DNA of 64,000 bases from Candidatus Poribacteria bacterium (GTDB lineage Bacteria; Poribacteria; WGA-4E; WGA-3G). The stretch is from contig JAJDWA010000033.1 in the NCBI GenBank assembly GCA_022825825.1, forward strand, positions 1 to 64,000, written 5' to 3'. Shown piece after piece: positions 45,254 to 54,148 of the stretch (positions within the stretch are counted from its first letter, which is position 1; every line of letters begins with the position of its first letter). The position numbers were made by a program, and so were the translations under genes. The notes beneath the pieces were generated by a model that saw only the letters and a list, made by a program, of their open reading frames with translations, searched no databases and had not been told where the DNA came from.

Positions 45254-46069
45254 CTAAATTGTGACGACTTGTGGTGCTTGTTCCAGTTTTAAATTATGGT
45301 CAGCTGCCCATTGTGCCGCCGCGCCGCCGCCACCACCGAGAAATTGTTTGCCAAGGTCGTCAACATTTTTCAGCACATCCTCGTCAGGCTGCTGTTTGTC
45401 ATTGTAATGTAAAAGGTATCCCTCTGGTTTGAGCCAAGCGTAATGGTATCCGTAAATTACAATTTTGGCGGTTTTGTCAGTAAAGTTAAGACCCGTGGAG
45501 TGATAGATGCGGTTTTCAAAGAAATACGCATCCCCTGCGCGGAGAAGTGGTTCAGCATAAGGTTCAATCGGGTCAATTTCGCCTTCGGGAATGCCCAAAG
45601 GTTCTCCTGAAGCGTGGCTTTTAGGAATAAACAGTGTCGCACCAGAATTTGGGACAGTGAGATCCGTCAAGCAGTAAGCGACCTTCAATCCAACACGCGG
45701 GCAATTTTTGTGTCCGAGGTCTAAGTGCAAACCGACATCACGATGCCACCCACGATCTTCAGGCATCTCGTGTGGTTGTGGTCGCTTATAGAGGAGCGCG
45801 GTATTGGTAATATGTATGTTTGTGCCAAGCAATTGAATAACTAATGGTATTGCTTTTGTCTGTGATGTGAGTTCTGCAAATGCGGATTCTTGCACCAATC
45901 CGTCACGTTTGTGGACGTACTGTGCGTCTGTTTCAAGCGAATCCACGATACGGTCCCCTGCTTCGGTCAAACGAGCTATCATATCTTCATCAAGTACCGA
46001 CCGCATGATGAAAAACCCGTTTTCCTCAAATTCCTCACGTTGTTCTTCTGTCAACTGGACGAATTCCAT
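45254..46069 (-). CDS. Phytanoyl-CoA dioxygenase (PhyH)-family protein
   Basis: 271 residues, Fe(II)/2-oxoglutarate-dependent dioxygenase fold. Metal ligands are visible: H109 and D111 in RGWHRDVG, and the distal H190 in ENRIYHSTG. The family hydroxylates diverse small molecules and is greatly expanded in Poribacteria-like genomes. A Gly/Ala-rich run (LGGGGGAAAQW) near the C terminus is unusual and probably disordered. The adjacent Gfo/Idh gene suggests a shared catabolic route, which is inference. Confidence 0.9.
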   Translation of the reverse strand: MEFVQLTEEQREEFEENGFFIMRSVLDEDMIARLTEAGDRIVDSLETDAQYVHKRDGLVQESAFAELTSQTKAIPLVIQLLGTNIHITNTALLYKRPQPHEMPEDRGWHRDVGLHLDLGHKNCPRVGLKVAYCLTDLTVPNSGATLFIPKSHASGEPLGIPEGEIDPIEPYAEPLLRAGDAYFFENRIYHSTGLNFTDKTAKIVIYGYHYAWLKPEGYLLHYNDKQQPDEDVLKNVDDLGKQFLGGGGGAAAQWAADHNLKLEQAPQVVTI

Positions 46070-46128
46070 GTGTTATGTTCCTTTGCTGCCTAAAGCGATT
46101 GGGTAAAGTCATTTGGATATGGCATCAT

Positions 46129-46145
46129 AACCTACGTTGCCACAT
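46129..46145 (-). repeat. Dispersed 17-nt repeat, copy c
   Basis: AACCTACGTTGCCACAT, one mismatch to the copy at 28462. It lies between the PhyH gene and the FRG gene. Confidence 0.35.
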
Positions 46146-46196
46146 AACTAATTATAATATATTTTTTCACATTAGCAGGTTTATTGTCCGTGGACT

Positions 46197-46936
46197 TCAT
46201 AAGATGATATGTTCTTTAGCAAATGAACCACTTAGCCTGCTTACGCCAAAATTGATCCCTTTCTGCTTTTGGACTAAACCTTCATAAATCGTCTTGTAGA
46301 ATTGCATGTGATTGCTTTGATCTTTAACAAAGCCATGTATATCGTTATAGATTGTTTCAACAGAAATGTCGTGGGAATATCGTAGATGCATTAGCATTGA
46401 CTGTTTGAGGTCCGATTTAATATTGATGATGTCATCTTCGTTTGGTTGAATAAAACCATCTGGGTACCGCACGAATACACTTTTTTGAGCAATGACGCGA
46501 TTTATTGGTTCGTAAGGCTCTTCAATATAGGGTTCCATCAGTTCCTTTTCTTTTAAGATAACCCTGCCATCCTCATCGGGAGATCCATCGCATGCCATAA
46601 AAAGCGCAATAAGATAATCTCTTGTGAAATCTATGAGGTTGGTTTTACCTCCATAGTGTTGAATTTCAGAAAGGCGTTCAAGCTCACTGATTGGTTTTCG
46701 TGAAAATTGTTTAGATATACTCAACACAGCTGTTTGTAGTTCTTCTATATCAAAGTGTTCCGCTTCAACATCAAAGTTTCTGTCATCAAGGAAAATACGA
46801 TAGAAGTTAGAGGAAACCTTTCCACAATACGGTGCATCCTGAAAGTGTTTGGTTCACCACGGTACAGATATTCCCCGGTGTCTGCTTTTTCTTCTATTTT
46901 TCTGAGTATTCCATTAACTGTACGGGGCTTGTGCAT
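46197..46936 (-). pseudogene. FRG-domain protein broken by a one-base frameshift
   Basis: The first frame gives MHKPRTVNGILRKIEEKADT and EYLYRGEPNTF. Moving one base back near 46840-46844 gives QDAPYCGKVSSNFYR, running into LSEIQHYGGKTNLIDFTRDY and on to the end at 46197. The joined protein has about 245 residues and the Phe-Arg-Gly (FRG) domain pattern, including IQHYG, T-x-LIDFT and LIALFMACDG. Loss of one C in a TTCC run would explain the shift, as would a sequencing error. FRG proteins often accompany phage-defence or toxin loci. No partner is visible here. Confidence 0.75.
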
Positions 46937-47023
46937 TCACTTCACTTAACATTACAAATTTGGTTTGTTTCAAAATGATACCATATTCAGCAGAAGATTG
47001 CAACGATATTGTCAACGCGATCA

Positions 47024-48412
47024 CTACACTTCGGTATCCTCTTCCAACTCATTTTCATGCATGATTTCTTGTAGTCCGGTGGCAATGCGAAAAGCGACAA
47101 GACAGATACCAAAACAGACAGCAAATAGCCATTGGTAGCCAATAAGTTTTACAAGAAGTCCTCCTAATGTGGGCGCGAAACTTGCGGGTACCAGCAGCGT
47201 ATTCATAAATCCGATGTAACTCGGACGGCTGCGGGGTGGTGCAATATTTAGCATATATGCCATGAATCCAACCATCATTCCGTTTGTCAAGATACCGCCA
47301 ACGGTAAAGATTAACAGGTAGGCAGGTACAAGTAAAGGAACTGGTAACATTCCAGAAAAGAACGCTATTATCGGTGGGAACAACATTAACCCCGCAGTGA
47401 TAATCAGCACCCACCGCACGCCATATTTTTCACCGATATATCCCCAAAATGCGTTAGAAACGACTCCGCTCAATGCGGAACATACGATGAAAAATCCGAT
47501 GGTTGCCTCAGATACGCCTAATTCGAACAAGGCGTACGTTGTGTAAAAAGGGGTTGCCATACTGGAAAAATGCAATCCGATGCGGAAGTAGATAAATCTC
47601 CGATAATTTGGGTCTGTTTGTAAAAAATGTGGGCCTTGCTTTAAGTGTTGCCACATCGGTTGGCGTCGAGAGTTGACAGGATGAATCGGTTCGCGCACAG
47701 CTAAGAAACTAATAAACGAGAGAAAAGCGGTACTCACCGAACAGATAAAGAGAAAAGCGTAATTAGATGGAAATCCAAGTTCAGTTTCTATTCCACAGAC
47801 AGAACTGATGAAGGACATAGTGAACGTTCTGAAGTTCTGCGTAACCCATCCGAGGATGCCAGTAAATTCGTCTTCATTTCCGAGCATAGCACGCACTAAA
47901 AACCCAACCCAAATTCCAAAAAATCCACCGAAGATTTGTCGTAAGCTAAAAAAGCGTGCACGCCGATTCGGTGCTATAGATTTTGAGATGATGTCCATGT
48001 AGGGCAGCGTAGAAACACCCATGGCAGAGGAGGACAAAAAATAGAATCCTAAGAAACAAGCAGCCAGTAAGATAGGATTTTGTGCGCCAATTCCGATGGT
48101 GCAAAAGGAGATAGCAAACCATGCAAACACGCGGATGCTCATGCCGACTGCGTAATACGGCATTTTGCGCTGACGATGTTCCAACAGATTTGACACCAAC
48201 AACTGCGGCCACATCCAACCGGCTGTCATCATTGAGCCGGTCAAACCAACCATGATTTTTGATCCGGTTAGTTTATGGATAAAAGCAGAAAGCACCGTCG
48301 ATGAATCTACGAAAGCGAGGTTGATTCGCATGAAGGTGCCTTGAAGCAGTGCAAACCCGAAGTTTCGCCTTTGGTTGTCTCTTTTTTGGGAATTCTCTTT
48401 TTTGTCTTTCAT
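47024..48412 (-). CDS. MFS transporter
   Basis: 462 residues with about 12 hydrophobic spans. The N-terminal 19 residues are very basic (KDKKENSQKRDNQRRN) and cytoplasmic. Conserved loops include SKSIAPNRRARFFSLRQIFGG between spans 4 and 5, and GYIGEKYGVRW between spans 8 and 9. No substrate clue; the nearby Gfo/Idh and polyol dehydrogenase genes could fit sugar uptake or efflux. The ATG has AGGAAGGAG upstream. Monocistronic. Confidence 0.85.
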   Translation of the reverse strand: MKDKKENSQKRDNQRRNFGFALLQGTFMRINLAFVDSSTVLSAFIHKLTGSKIMVGLTGSMMTAGWMWPQLLVSNLLEHRQRKMPYYAVGMSIRVFAWFAISFCTIGIGAQNPILLAACFLGFYFLSSSAMGVSTLPYMDIISKSIAPNRRARFFSLRQIFGGFFGIWVGFLVRAMLGNEDEFTGILGWVTQNFRTFTMSFISSVCGIETELGFPSNYAFLFICSVSTAFLSFISFLAVREPIHPVNSRRQPMWQHLKQGPHFLQTDPNYRRFIYFRIGLHFSSMATPFYTTYALFELGVSEATIGFFIVCSALSGVVSNAFWGYIGEKYGVRWVLIITAGLMLFPPIIAFFSGMLPVPLLVPAYLLIFTVGGILTNGMMVGFMAYMLNIAPPRSRPSYIGFMNTLLVPASFAPTLGGLLVKLIGYQWLFAVCFGICLVAFRIATGLQEIMHENELEEDTEV

Positions 48413-48773
48413 TAGGAAGGAGAAATAATTTAGTGCGTTAATTTCTATTTGCGCGTTGTTTTTTGACAGAATTTTGGCAATTAGGTTGAGTTAAAAATAG
48501 AATTCAGTCAAATGGGGACATCCTATTATGGTGGAATATGAAAATAGATGAACATTTGCCTGTAGACGTTTTCCGAACTTTAGGCATTTCTATCAAATAT
48601 CCCTCTTGTATGAGCGACCTCCTGGGCACGACCATGCTAAAACGTAAGGAAAACCGAAAACTACATGGCTCTGTTTGTATTGTGATTTTTCTTTACAGAG
48701 AAGTGTAAGTATGCTAAATTTATGCAAAATTATACTTAAGAAATGCGCTTTAAAAGCGCACAAAGGAAATAAT
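48413..48773. other. 361-bp intergenic region, divergent MFS and Gfo/Idh genes
   Basis: No convincing gene. A 56-codon frame (48538-48708) has no ribosome site and no protein-like pattern. TTTACA (48692-48697) with a 17-nt spacer and TAAATT (48715-48720) could be the promoter of the right-hand gene, followed by a palindrome at 48744. Confidence 0.5.
48744..48760. promoter_or_regulatory. Perfect 17-bp palindrome, possible operator
   Basis: TGCGCTTTAAAAGCGCA: two 8-nt arms around a central A, located 3 nt before the ribosome site (AAAGGAA) of the Gfo/Idh gene and downstream of a possible promoter. Its position suits a repressor site; there is no T-run, so it is not a terminator. Confidence 0.35.
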
Positions 48774-49727
48774 ATGGAACCTCTTCGAATTGGATTTCTT
48801 GGTGCTGGTGGCTTCGCGAGACACACAATATATCCCGCGTTACATTTAGCACCTGTGGCATTGCAGGCAGTTTGCGATGCAGATGAAAATAGAGCAAAAT
48901 CTGCGGCAGGTAAATTTGGCACAGGCAGATATTACTTAGATCGACATGAAATGTTTGAAAAAGAGGATTTGGAAGCAGTAATAATCAGTATGGGACCGGA
49001 TCCGAGGCAACCGCTTGTGCTTGAAACGCTTGCGGCAGGATACCATGTTTTCACACCGAAACCGCCCGCCCCATCGCTTGAAGAAACGATTACTCTTGCA
49101 GAAACCGCTGAGAAGCATGGTAAGACATTGATGGTCAACTTCCAACGCCGGTTTAGTCTTGGCGTGCGAGAAGCACGGAGAATCATGCAGACTGAATCCT
49201 TCGGCCAACTCACACAACTTTTCTGTTCGTTCTGTAGTGGCCCGTACGGATCAGTCAAACACTACCTTCTTGATTTTGCTATCCATCACTTCGATTTAGC
49301 ACGGCACATCGCTGGTGCTGATGTTAACGAACTGAGCGTTTTTCACAATGAGGTTGATGGGCAAGGTTCATTCGCTGTTGCTGTAGAATATAGCAACGGG
49401 GCGGTTGGGACTTTGCAGCTCAGTAGCCAACGTTTATGGCAGCGTAATTATGATCACATTGAAATAACCGGACAGCATGAATATATCGTATTAGAAGGAT
49501 TATGGGGTTTTGAACACTATACTGGGAACGGAAATACATTCTCCTCCAACTTTTCTGATCAGCGCAATGGCGAATTGACAGGGGATGGAATCAGTCTCAC
49601 TGAGTTTGCGAATGCTATCCGTGAAGACAGAGAACCTGTGTCAAGTATCCAAGATTGTGTCGGTACGATGCGATTCTACGATGCTGTGCTACAACGCAAA
49701 AAGGGTGTTATCTCTCTCGCGGGTTAG
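48774..49727 (+). CDS. Gfo/Idh/MocA-family oxidoreductase, variant active-site motif
   Basis: 317 residues. The Rossmann start is IGFLGAGGFARHTIYPAL. The family EKP signature is replaced by FTPKPPAPS, keeping the Lys but not the Glu. DFAIHHFDLARH keeps the Asp and His residues of the second active-site motif. This suggests an active but divergent dehydrogenase. The ATG at 48774 has AAAGGAA upstream; the frame remains open further upstream but without family similarity. Followed by a strong terminator. Substrate unknown. Confidence 0.88.
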   Translation: MEPLRIGFLGAGGFARHTIYPALHLAPVALQAVCDADENRAKSAAGKFGTGRYYLDRHEMFEKEDLEAVIISMGPDPRQPLVLETLAAGYHVFTPKPPAPSLEETITLAETAEKHGKTLMVNFQRRFSLGVREARRIMQTESFGQLTQLFCSFCSGPYGSVKHYLLDFAIHHFDLARHIAGADVNELSVFHNEVDGQGSFAVAVEYSNGAVGTLQLSSQRLWQRNYDHIEITGQHEYIVLEGLWGFEHYTGNGNTFSSNFSDQRNGELTGDGISLTEFANAIREDREPVSSIQDCVGTMRFYDAVLQRKKGVISLAG

Positions 49728-49741
49728 TTGGATTTTCTGTT

Positions 49742-49771
49742 AGGCGCGCTTAGCTTGCGCGCCTTTCTTTT
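49742..49771 (+). terminator. Rho-independent terminator after Gfo/Idh gene
   Basis: AGGCGCGC (49742-49749) pairs perfectly with GCGCGCCT (49757-49764) over a 7-nt loop, followed by TTCTTTT. It overlaps the end of the convergent polyol dehydrogenase gene by 2 nt. Confidence 0.88.
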
Positions 49772-51230
49772 ATATGTTCTCTGCGTTGATATTTTCCAAA
49801 ACCTCAAGACACGTCTTTCCATTAACCAACTGATGATAATAGTGTGCAACGCGCTTGCTAAAGTCTTGATTCTGACTCAACGCATTTTCAGGTGTTGGAT
49901 TCTGCGGGGACCATAGGGTAGCATTTGAGAAAATGGTTTCAATTCGGTTTTCCACGTCTGTTTCGCTTGTGCCAAATGCACCTTTTAATACATTCTGTAT
50001 AGTGCGGTCAGAGTCTCGGATTTCATACTCCGTGCCTGTGTCGGTGATGCCTCGGTAGTCGTCTGCACCTGATACTGTGTGCGGTGTCAAAAATCGGAGT
50101 ACAGTTGCGAAGGAATATGCAAAATCGGATTTGAAAAGTTCTGTGCTACGATCATAATTCGGTGATCGGACAATGTCAGCGGCGCGTTCACGGAGTTTCA
50201 CCGTTTCAATGATGTTAATCCGTGCGTTATCATCTTTAACGCGGCGAATGCGGTCAATAAATTCATGTGTATATGCACGCGCACTTTTCCCAGCTATCGG
50301 GATATCTGCTTCAACAATTTCGGCATATCCGCGCATCAACCGCTCCAGATGCGGTGCAAATATGGGATGTGATGCTGCTTCATTTACGTAGTCTATCCCA
50401 GAGAGCATGCCTTTGTGTGTGATTCCCGGCACATGCACGGAATTCACAAGGAGCAATTTCCAATCGTGATACGGCTCAATGCTATCCCGACTCACAACAA
50501 CGCCATAGCTATCAAGTTCACCGAAGGGAACGCGTAGCCTGCTCTCCATGTCTTCCAAAATTAGTGATGTCGCAGGCATCTGTTCTGCGTAGGTAATCAA
50601 TTCATCTGAACCTTCAATCTGTGCTTGTGCTGCGTCCTTTATCTCATCGGGCACAGCATAAACCTGCGGCACCAGTCTGTCCCCCATCTCGTTGAGAAAA
50701 CTGACTTTTGCCTCTAACCATTTTGTATAATCATCGCCCCGTTTCGGATACTCGTTGAGAAGGATATCCCTGATAACATCGCCATTGTTTCGGAGGTTAT
50801 CGGTGTTTATAACACAGATGTCTGCATCAGCACCGTGTTTCCGAAAATAGCGGTAGAGCGTCTCACCTAACACATCCATAGCCAGTTCGCCTTTGGCGAT
50901 TCCTGCTTCGGTTACGCCTATTAAAATAAGGTCTAACAGGTTTTCGGTTTGTGCAAAGAACTGTTCACGTCCTGCTCCAGTTGAAAGCGTTGTTGCTCCG
51001 ACCACGCTTGAAATCTGCTGAATGTCATGAATACCATCGAGATCAAACGTGACGACATGATATACGCCTTTCTGCCTATTAAAGGCATCCGCTTTCTCAG
51101 TGCCTGTAGGTTGACCGACAAAGATACCACCGTTGTATAATTTTCTTTGATTGAGGATATGAACAAATTGATGGGTTAAGGCGCGCTGTAAACCGCCCGC
51201 ACCGATAGCAAGAATTTTTATTGGTAGCAT
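49770..51230 (-). CDS. Mannitol/tagaturonate reductase-family dehydrogenase
   Basis: About 486 residues, polyol-specific long-chain dehydrogenase. The N-terminal Rossmann segment is ILAIGAGGLQRALTHQF, and the catalytic domain has LLVNSVHVPGITHKGML (the Lys and His region). It would oxidise or reduce a sugar alcohol or sugar acid with NAD(H). The start is uncertain: an ATG at 51230 lies next to the Rossmann motif and has AGGAG about 13 nt upstream, while an ATG at 51254 has no ribosome site. Hairpin repeats occupy the region just upstream. Confidence 0.85.
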   Translation of the reverse strand: MLPIKILAIGAGGLQRALTHQFVHILNQRKLYNGGIFVGQPTGTEKADAFNRQKGVYHVVTFDLDGIHDIQQISSVVGATTLSTGAGREQFFAQTENLLDLILIGVTEAGIAKGELAMDVLGETLYRYFRKHGADADICVINTDNLRNNGDVIRDILLNEYPKRGDDYTKWLEAKVSFLNEMGDRLVPQVYAVPDEIKDAAQAQIEGSDELITYAEQMPATSLILEDMESRLRVPFGELDSYGVVVSRDSIEPYHDWKLLLVNSVHVPGITHKGMLSGIDYVNEAASHPIFAPHLERLMRGYAEIVEADIPIAGKSARAYTHEFIDRIRRVKDDNARINIIETVKLRERAADIVRSPNYDRSTELFKSDFAYSFATVLRFLTPHTVSGADDYRGITDTGTEYEIRDSDRTIQNVLKGAFGTSETDVENRIETIFSNATLWSPQNPTPENALSQNQDFSKRVAHYYHQLVNGKTCLEVLENINAENI

Positions 51231-51260
51231 GTGTCTATAGTTTCTCCTTTTCATAAAACC

Positions 51261-51348
51261 GCGACCAAAGGTCGCTCTACAGAAGACGATTAGATCGCGA
51301 CTAAAGGTTGCTCCTACAAGAGGGTCGCGATTCGGAGATCGCTCCTAC
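51261..51348 (-). repeat. Tandem array of three REP-like hairpins
   Basis: Three units, each a small hairpin followed by CTAC: 51261-51280 (GCGACC/GGTCGC), 51297-51317 (GCGACT with GGTTGC, less paired) and 51327-51348 (GCGAT/ATCGC). They lie between two minus-strand genes. The units differ in stem sequence but keep the CTAC foot. Confidence 0.65.
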
Positions 51349-51350
51349 AA

Positions 51351-52553
51351 TTAATCTTTTGTTAGAATATTTTCATAAAGTGCAAGATATGTGTCAGCGA
51401 TGTTTTTCCAATCATAGAGTTTCACCTTTTCAGTGCTTGCTTTGCCCATCTCAATACGTTTTTCACCTGCGTTAATGAGTTGGATAAGGCAATTTGCCAG
51501 TCCATCAACATCGCCTGCGTCAAACACTGCACCGTTAACGTCTTCCGCGACAAGTTCATCAATACCCTGAACACGACTTGCGATAATCGGCAGGCCTGTT
51601 CCCATTGCCTCTAAAACGACAAGCGGCATGCCTTCTGCTAATGACGGTAAAATGAAGATGTCTGCCTCACGGTATTTTTGTGGTAATAAGACCTCGTCTT
51701 CACGGTCTTTTTCAGACAATTTCGAATACGGCACTGTGCCAGCAAAACGAACATAAGAAGTTACGTCAAGACTTTCTGCTAACTTAGTTAGTTCTTCCCG
51801 GTAAGGTCCATCACCGACAATCTCTATCTCAAAATTATGCTGAACTTTGTCAAGAATTTGCGGGAGTGCCTGAATAAGAAATTGGAATCCTTTGCGCGGA
51901 ATTAGCCTGCCGATAGCCAGACAGCGGACTGTTTTCGGATTTGCTTCGCGTTGTGTCGGTGCAAAAGTCTCTAAATCCACACCATCAGGAATAACATCTA
52001 TCTGTAAATTCGAATCCGTTTCGCGTGCTAAGTCGCGCAACCCATCACTGCAGGAGACAACCGATGCAGCGTTGTCCCAAATCGCTCGAATAATCGGCTT
52101 TAGCAGCAGATATAACCAACTATAATAGGGCGGATCGGGATTGGGACGCGGTACGTCTCGTCCACCTAAAAACACAACATACGGCACATTATCAAATTTC
52201 TGTAGAAGGTATGCACCGCCTCCCGCAGGAATACCGAAAAAGACTTGGACAATATCTGGTTTAAACTTTTTCGCAAATCTCAATCCGTAAATGCTTGAAC
52301 TTACGGAGTAGGTCAACATCTCATGAACTGCACACACATTCGGATTTTTCCGAAGCGCGCGGACACGATGTACGTGAATACCTTGGACGTCTTCCATCTT
52401 GGCACAATCACGGAATTGCGAGGTAATCAGATGCACATCGTGCCCTGCTGCTGCGAAATGTTTGCCTAAGAAATAACTTACCTGACCACCGCCACCACCT
52501 ATCGGTGGAAACTCGTGATTGAACATCAAGATTTTTCGTTGCTGAGAAGCCAA
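51351..52553 (-). CDS. Glycosyltransferase family 4
   Basis: 400 residues, GT-B fold. The N-terminal motif HEFPPIGGGGGQVSYFL is typical of GT4. The C-terminal nucleotide-sugar site has the EX7E motif in AEGMPLVVLEAMGTGLP, and GRLIPRKGFQFLIQALP starts the second Rossmann domain. Cytoplasmic or membrane-associated, retaining. It starts 4 nt after the stop of the ATP-grasp ligase gene, so they are co-expressed and could act on the same glycan or peptide. Confidence 0.92.
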   Translation of the reverse strand: MASQQRKILMFNHEFPPIGGGGGQVSYFLGKHFAAAGHDVHLITSQFRDCAKMEDVQGIHVHRVRALRKNPNVCAVHEMLTYSVSSSIYGLRFAKKFKPDIVQVFFGIPAGGGAYLLQKFDNVPYVVFLGGRDVPRPNPDPPYYSWLYLLLKPIIRAIWDNAASVVSCSDGLRDLARETDSNLQIDVIPDGVDLETFAPTQREANPKTVRCLAIGRLIPRKGFQFLIQALPQILDKVQHNFEIEIVGDGPYREELTKLAESLDVTSYVRFAGTVPYSKLSEKDREDEVLLPQKYREADIFILPSLAEGMPLVVLEAMGTGLPIIASRVQGIDELVAEDVNGAVFDAGDVDGLANCLIQLINAGEKRIEMGKASTEKVKLYDWKNIADTYLALYENILTKD

Positions 52554-52557
52554 TTAG

Positions 52558-53451
52558 TTACCTACGCCTTTTGTGATTTTCTGCTAATTGCGCAGCGTAT
52601 TCGATCATTACCTTTGCTATATCTATTTTAGTGACCGACTCCAGTTCCTCAAACCCTGGTGATGGGTTGACTTCTAAAATCACAGGACCATTTTTTGTTT
52701 GAAGTAGATCAACACCAGCGATACCTAATTTCAGTGCGTTGGCTGCATCAGTTGCGATGCGACTGTATTCATCTGTGAGCGTTATCGCTTCTCCATTTGC
52801 GCCTTGGTGGATATTCGCCCGAAATTCACCGGGCACTGCACATCTTTTCATCGCCGCGATTACATTGCCGCCTACGACAAGGATTCGGATGTCAACGCCA
52901 GCCGCTTCTGCAACAAAGGATTGAATGATATAATCCCGATGCAGGTCGCACATTGTCTCTACCGCTGAGTTTAGGGAAGTCGGCGTATCCAACAACATCA
53001 CACCGATTCCATGCGTGCCGTAGAACGGTTTCAAAATAAACGGATAATCCCCTATTTCAGGTGTGGCATCCTCTAAAAACGTGGCGGACCCGACGGTGAG
53101 ACTTGGTGGAACGGGTAATCCATGTTGTGCAAGGATACGTAGGGAACGAAACTTGTGACGTGCGTCCGCGATAGCATGTGCGGAATTCACCGCAGGAATA
53201 CCGAGCCACTCAAAGTGTGATAGGACCTCTCCACCGTATCTTGCTGTGGCACCGCTGAGTCGTGGGATAACGACATCAAAATCTTCTGAGGGAACACCGT
53301 CATAGGTGATACGGTGCCCAGTTCCACCGATTTGGAGGTAGAATCCGAACGGGTCTCGGACTTTGACGGTGTGTCCTGATTTTTCTGCGGCTTCAACGAG
53401 GCTGCGTGTTGAGTGGTTTTCGGGGCCACGGGAAAGGATAGCGATATTCAT
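52558..53451 (-). CDS. RimK-family ATP-grasp ligase
   Basis: 297 residues. ATP-grasp features: PFILKPFYGTHGIGVMLL (ATP-binding Lys and Gly loop), RDYIIQSFVAEAAGVDIRI, and metal-binding VILEVNPSPGFEELE. RimK relatives attach glutamate or other amino acids to a carboxyl group of a protein or small molecule. There is no ribosomal protein S6 context, so another target is likely. Coupled with the GT4 gene 4 nt downstream. Confidence 0.9.
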   Translation of the reverse strand: MNIAILSRGPENHSTRSLVEAAEKSGHTVKVRDPFGFYLQIGGTGHRITYDGVPSEDFDVVIPRLSGATARYGGEVLSHFEWLGIPAVNSAHAIADARHKFRSLRILAQHGLPVPPSLTVGSATFLEDATPEIGDYPFILKPFYGTHGIGVMLLDTPTSLNSAVETMCDLHRDYIIQSFVAEAAGVDIRILVVGGNVIAAMKRCAVPGEFRANIHQGANGEAITLTDEYSRIATDAANALKLGIAGVDLLQTKNGPVILEVNPSPGFEELESVTKIDIAKVMIEYAAQLAENHKRRR

Positions 53452-53576
53452 AGTCAGGATGGTTTTCGGTTACCAGCTGTCAGCTTTCAAAAGAATTGTT
53501 GAGTAAAAACTAAAAAATAGAACTGACAACTAACAAAAACAACTTTTGGTAGATTTTAGAATTATTCGGCATTGTG

Positions 53577-53600
53577 ACGGTTAGGTTAGAAAACCTTACC
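53577..53600. repeat. Degenerate REP-like repeat overlapping a gene end
   Basis: GACGGTTAGGTTAGAAAACC followed by TTACC: an imperfect hairpin (GGTTAG, AAAACC) resembling GGTTAGGAAACC in other units. It overlaps the last codons of the gene at 53586. Confidence 0.35.
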
Positions 53601-53864
53601 TATTGAATGTGGCAACTTAGGTTGTTGTAGTTTATTGGAATCCTTTGGTTCAGCAGGTGGGGGTTCTGTAAACGTTTCACCCTTTGCCTCTGCTTCTAAT
53701 CTACGATTGTTCCATTCTATCCATAATTCACGCTCTTCAGCTTTGCCTTCCGCTTTTGCGGTTTTAACTTTGCGTTCAAGCCGTTCTTTGTAAAGTTGTG
53801 TAAGAAACATAATAAAATCGACTCCTTGAAATAGAACAAATGTGGTGCCTGTAGCAACTGTCAT
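53586..53864 (-). CDS. Small coiled-coil protein of unknown function
   Basis: 92 residues from the ATG at 53864; the N-terminal part is hydrophobic enough for a membrane anchor. A shorter start at 53810 (MFLTQLYKERLERKVK) has a better ribosome site (AAGGAG, 11 nt). The central part is charged and helical (AEGKAEERELWIEWNNRRLEA), then FTEPPPAEP. I have seen such small proteins in Poribacteria- and cyanobacteria-like genomes but know no function. The last about 15 residues are encoded by repeat DNA (53577-53623). It lies after a small membrane ORF. Confidence 0.65.
   Translation of the reverse strand: MTVATGTTFVLFQGVDFIMFLTQLYKERLERKVKTAKAEGKAEERELWIEWNNRRLEAEAKGETFTEPPPAEPKDSNKLQQPKLPHSIGKVF
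53607..53623 (+). repeat. Dispersed 17-nt repeat, copy d
   Basis: ATGTGGCAACTTAGGTT, exact inverse of the copy at 28462. Here it encodes part of the C terminus of the small coiled-coil protein (QPKLPHS). Confidence 0.4.
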
Positions 53865-53891
53865 CGCCGCAGCAAGTTGGACTACTACAAC

Positions 53892-54044
53892 TTATGCTGT
53901 CTCCATTGCCCCGTTGCCTTTAGCTGCTTCATGCCGTATGACCAAGACAGCGAAAACGAGGACTTGAATTGAGAATACTGTTAGCGCAAGATCAATCCAT
54001 ATCCGTCTTACGCTGAGTATTGATACTCTATCATCTTTTTGCAA
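53892..54044 (-). CDS. Small single-span membrane protein (50 aa)
   Basis: TTG start at 54044 with AGGAGGT 7 nt upstream. The product has a charged N terminus (QKDDRVSILSVRR), one hydrophobic span (IDLALTVFSIQVLVFAVLVI) and a short polar tail. It ends 27 nt before the ATG of the small coiled-coil gene; both may be one transcript. No family recognised. Confidence 0.5.
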   Translation of the reverse strand: MQKDDRVSILSVRRIWIDLALTVFSIQVLVFAVLVIRHEAAKGNGAMETA

Positions 54045-54148
54045 TCTCTTTACCTCCTATTGAGTAATTATAATAGCATGATCGCTGTCCGGATGCAATA
54101 GGTTGTAGAGTGCAAGCAAACCTCGGCAGATGCGCCATCCCCATCGTG

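Noticed and set aside
48538-48708. 56-codon frame beginning MKIDEHLPVDVF
   Set aside because: No ribosome site and no family pattern; ends just before the neighbouring gene's own promoter and start.
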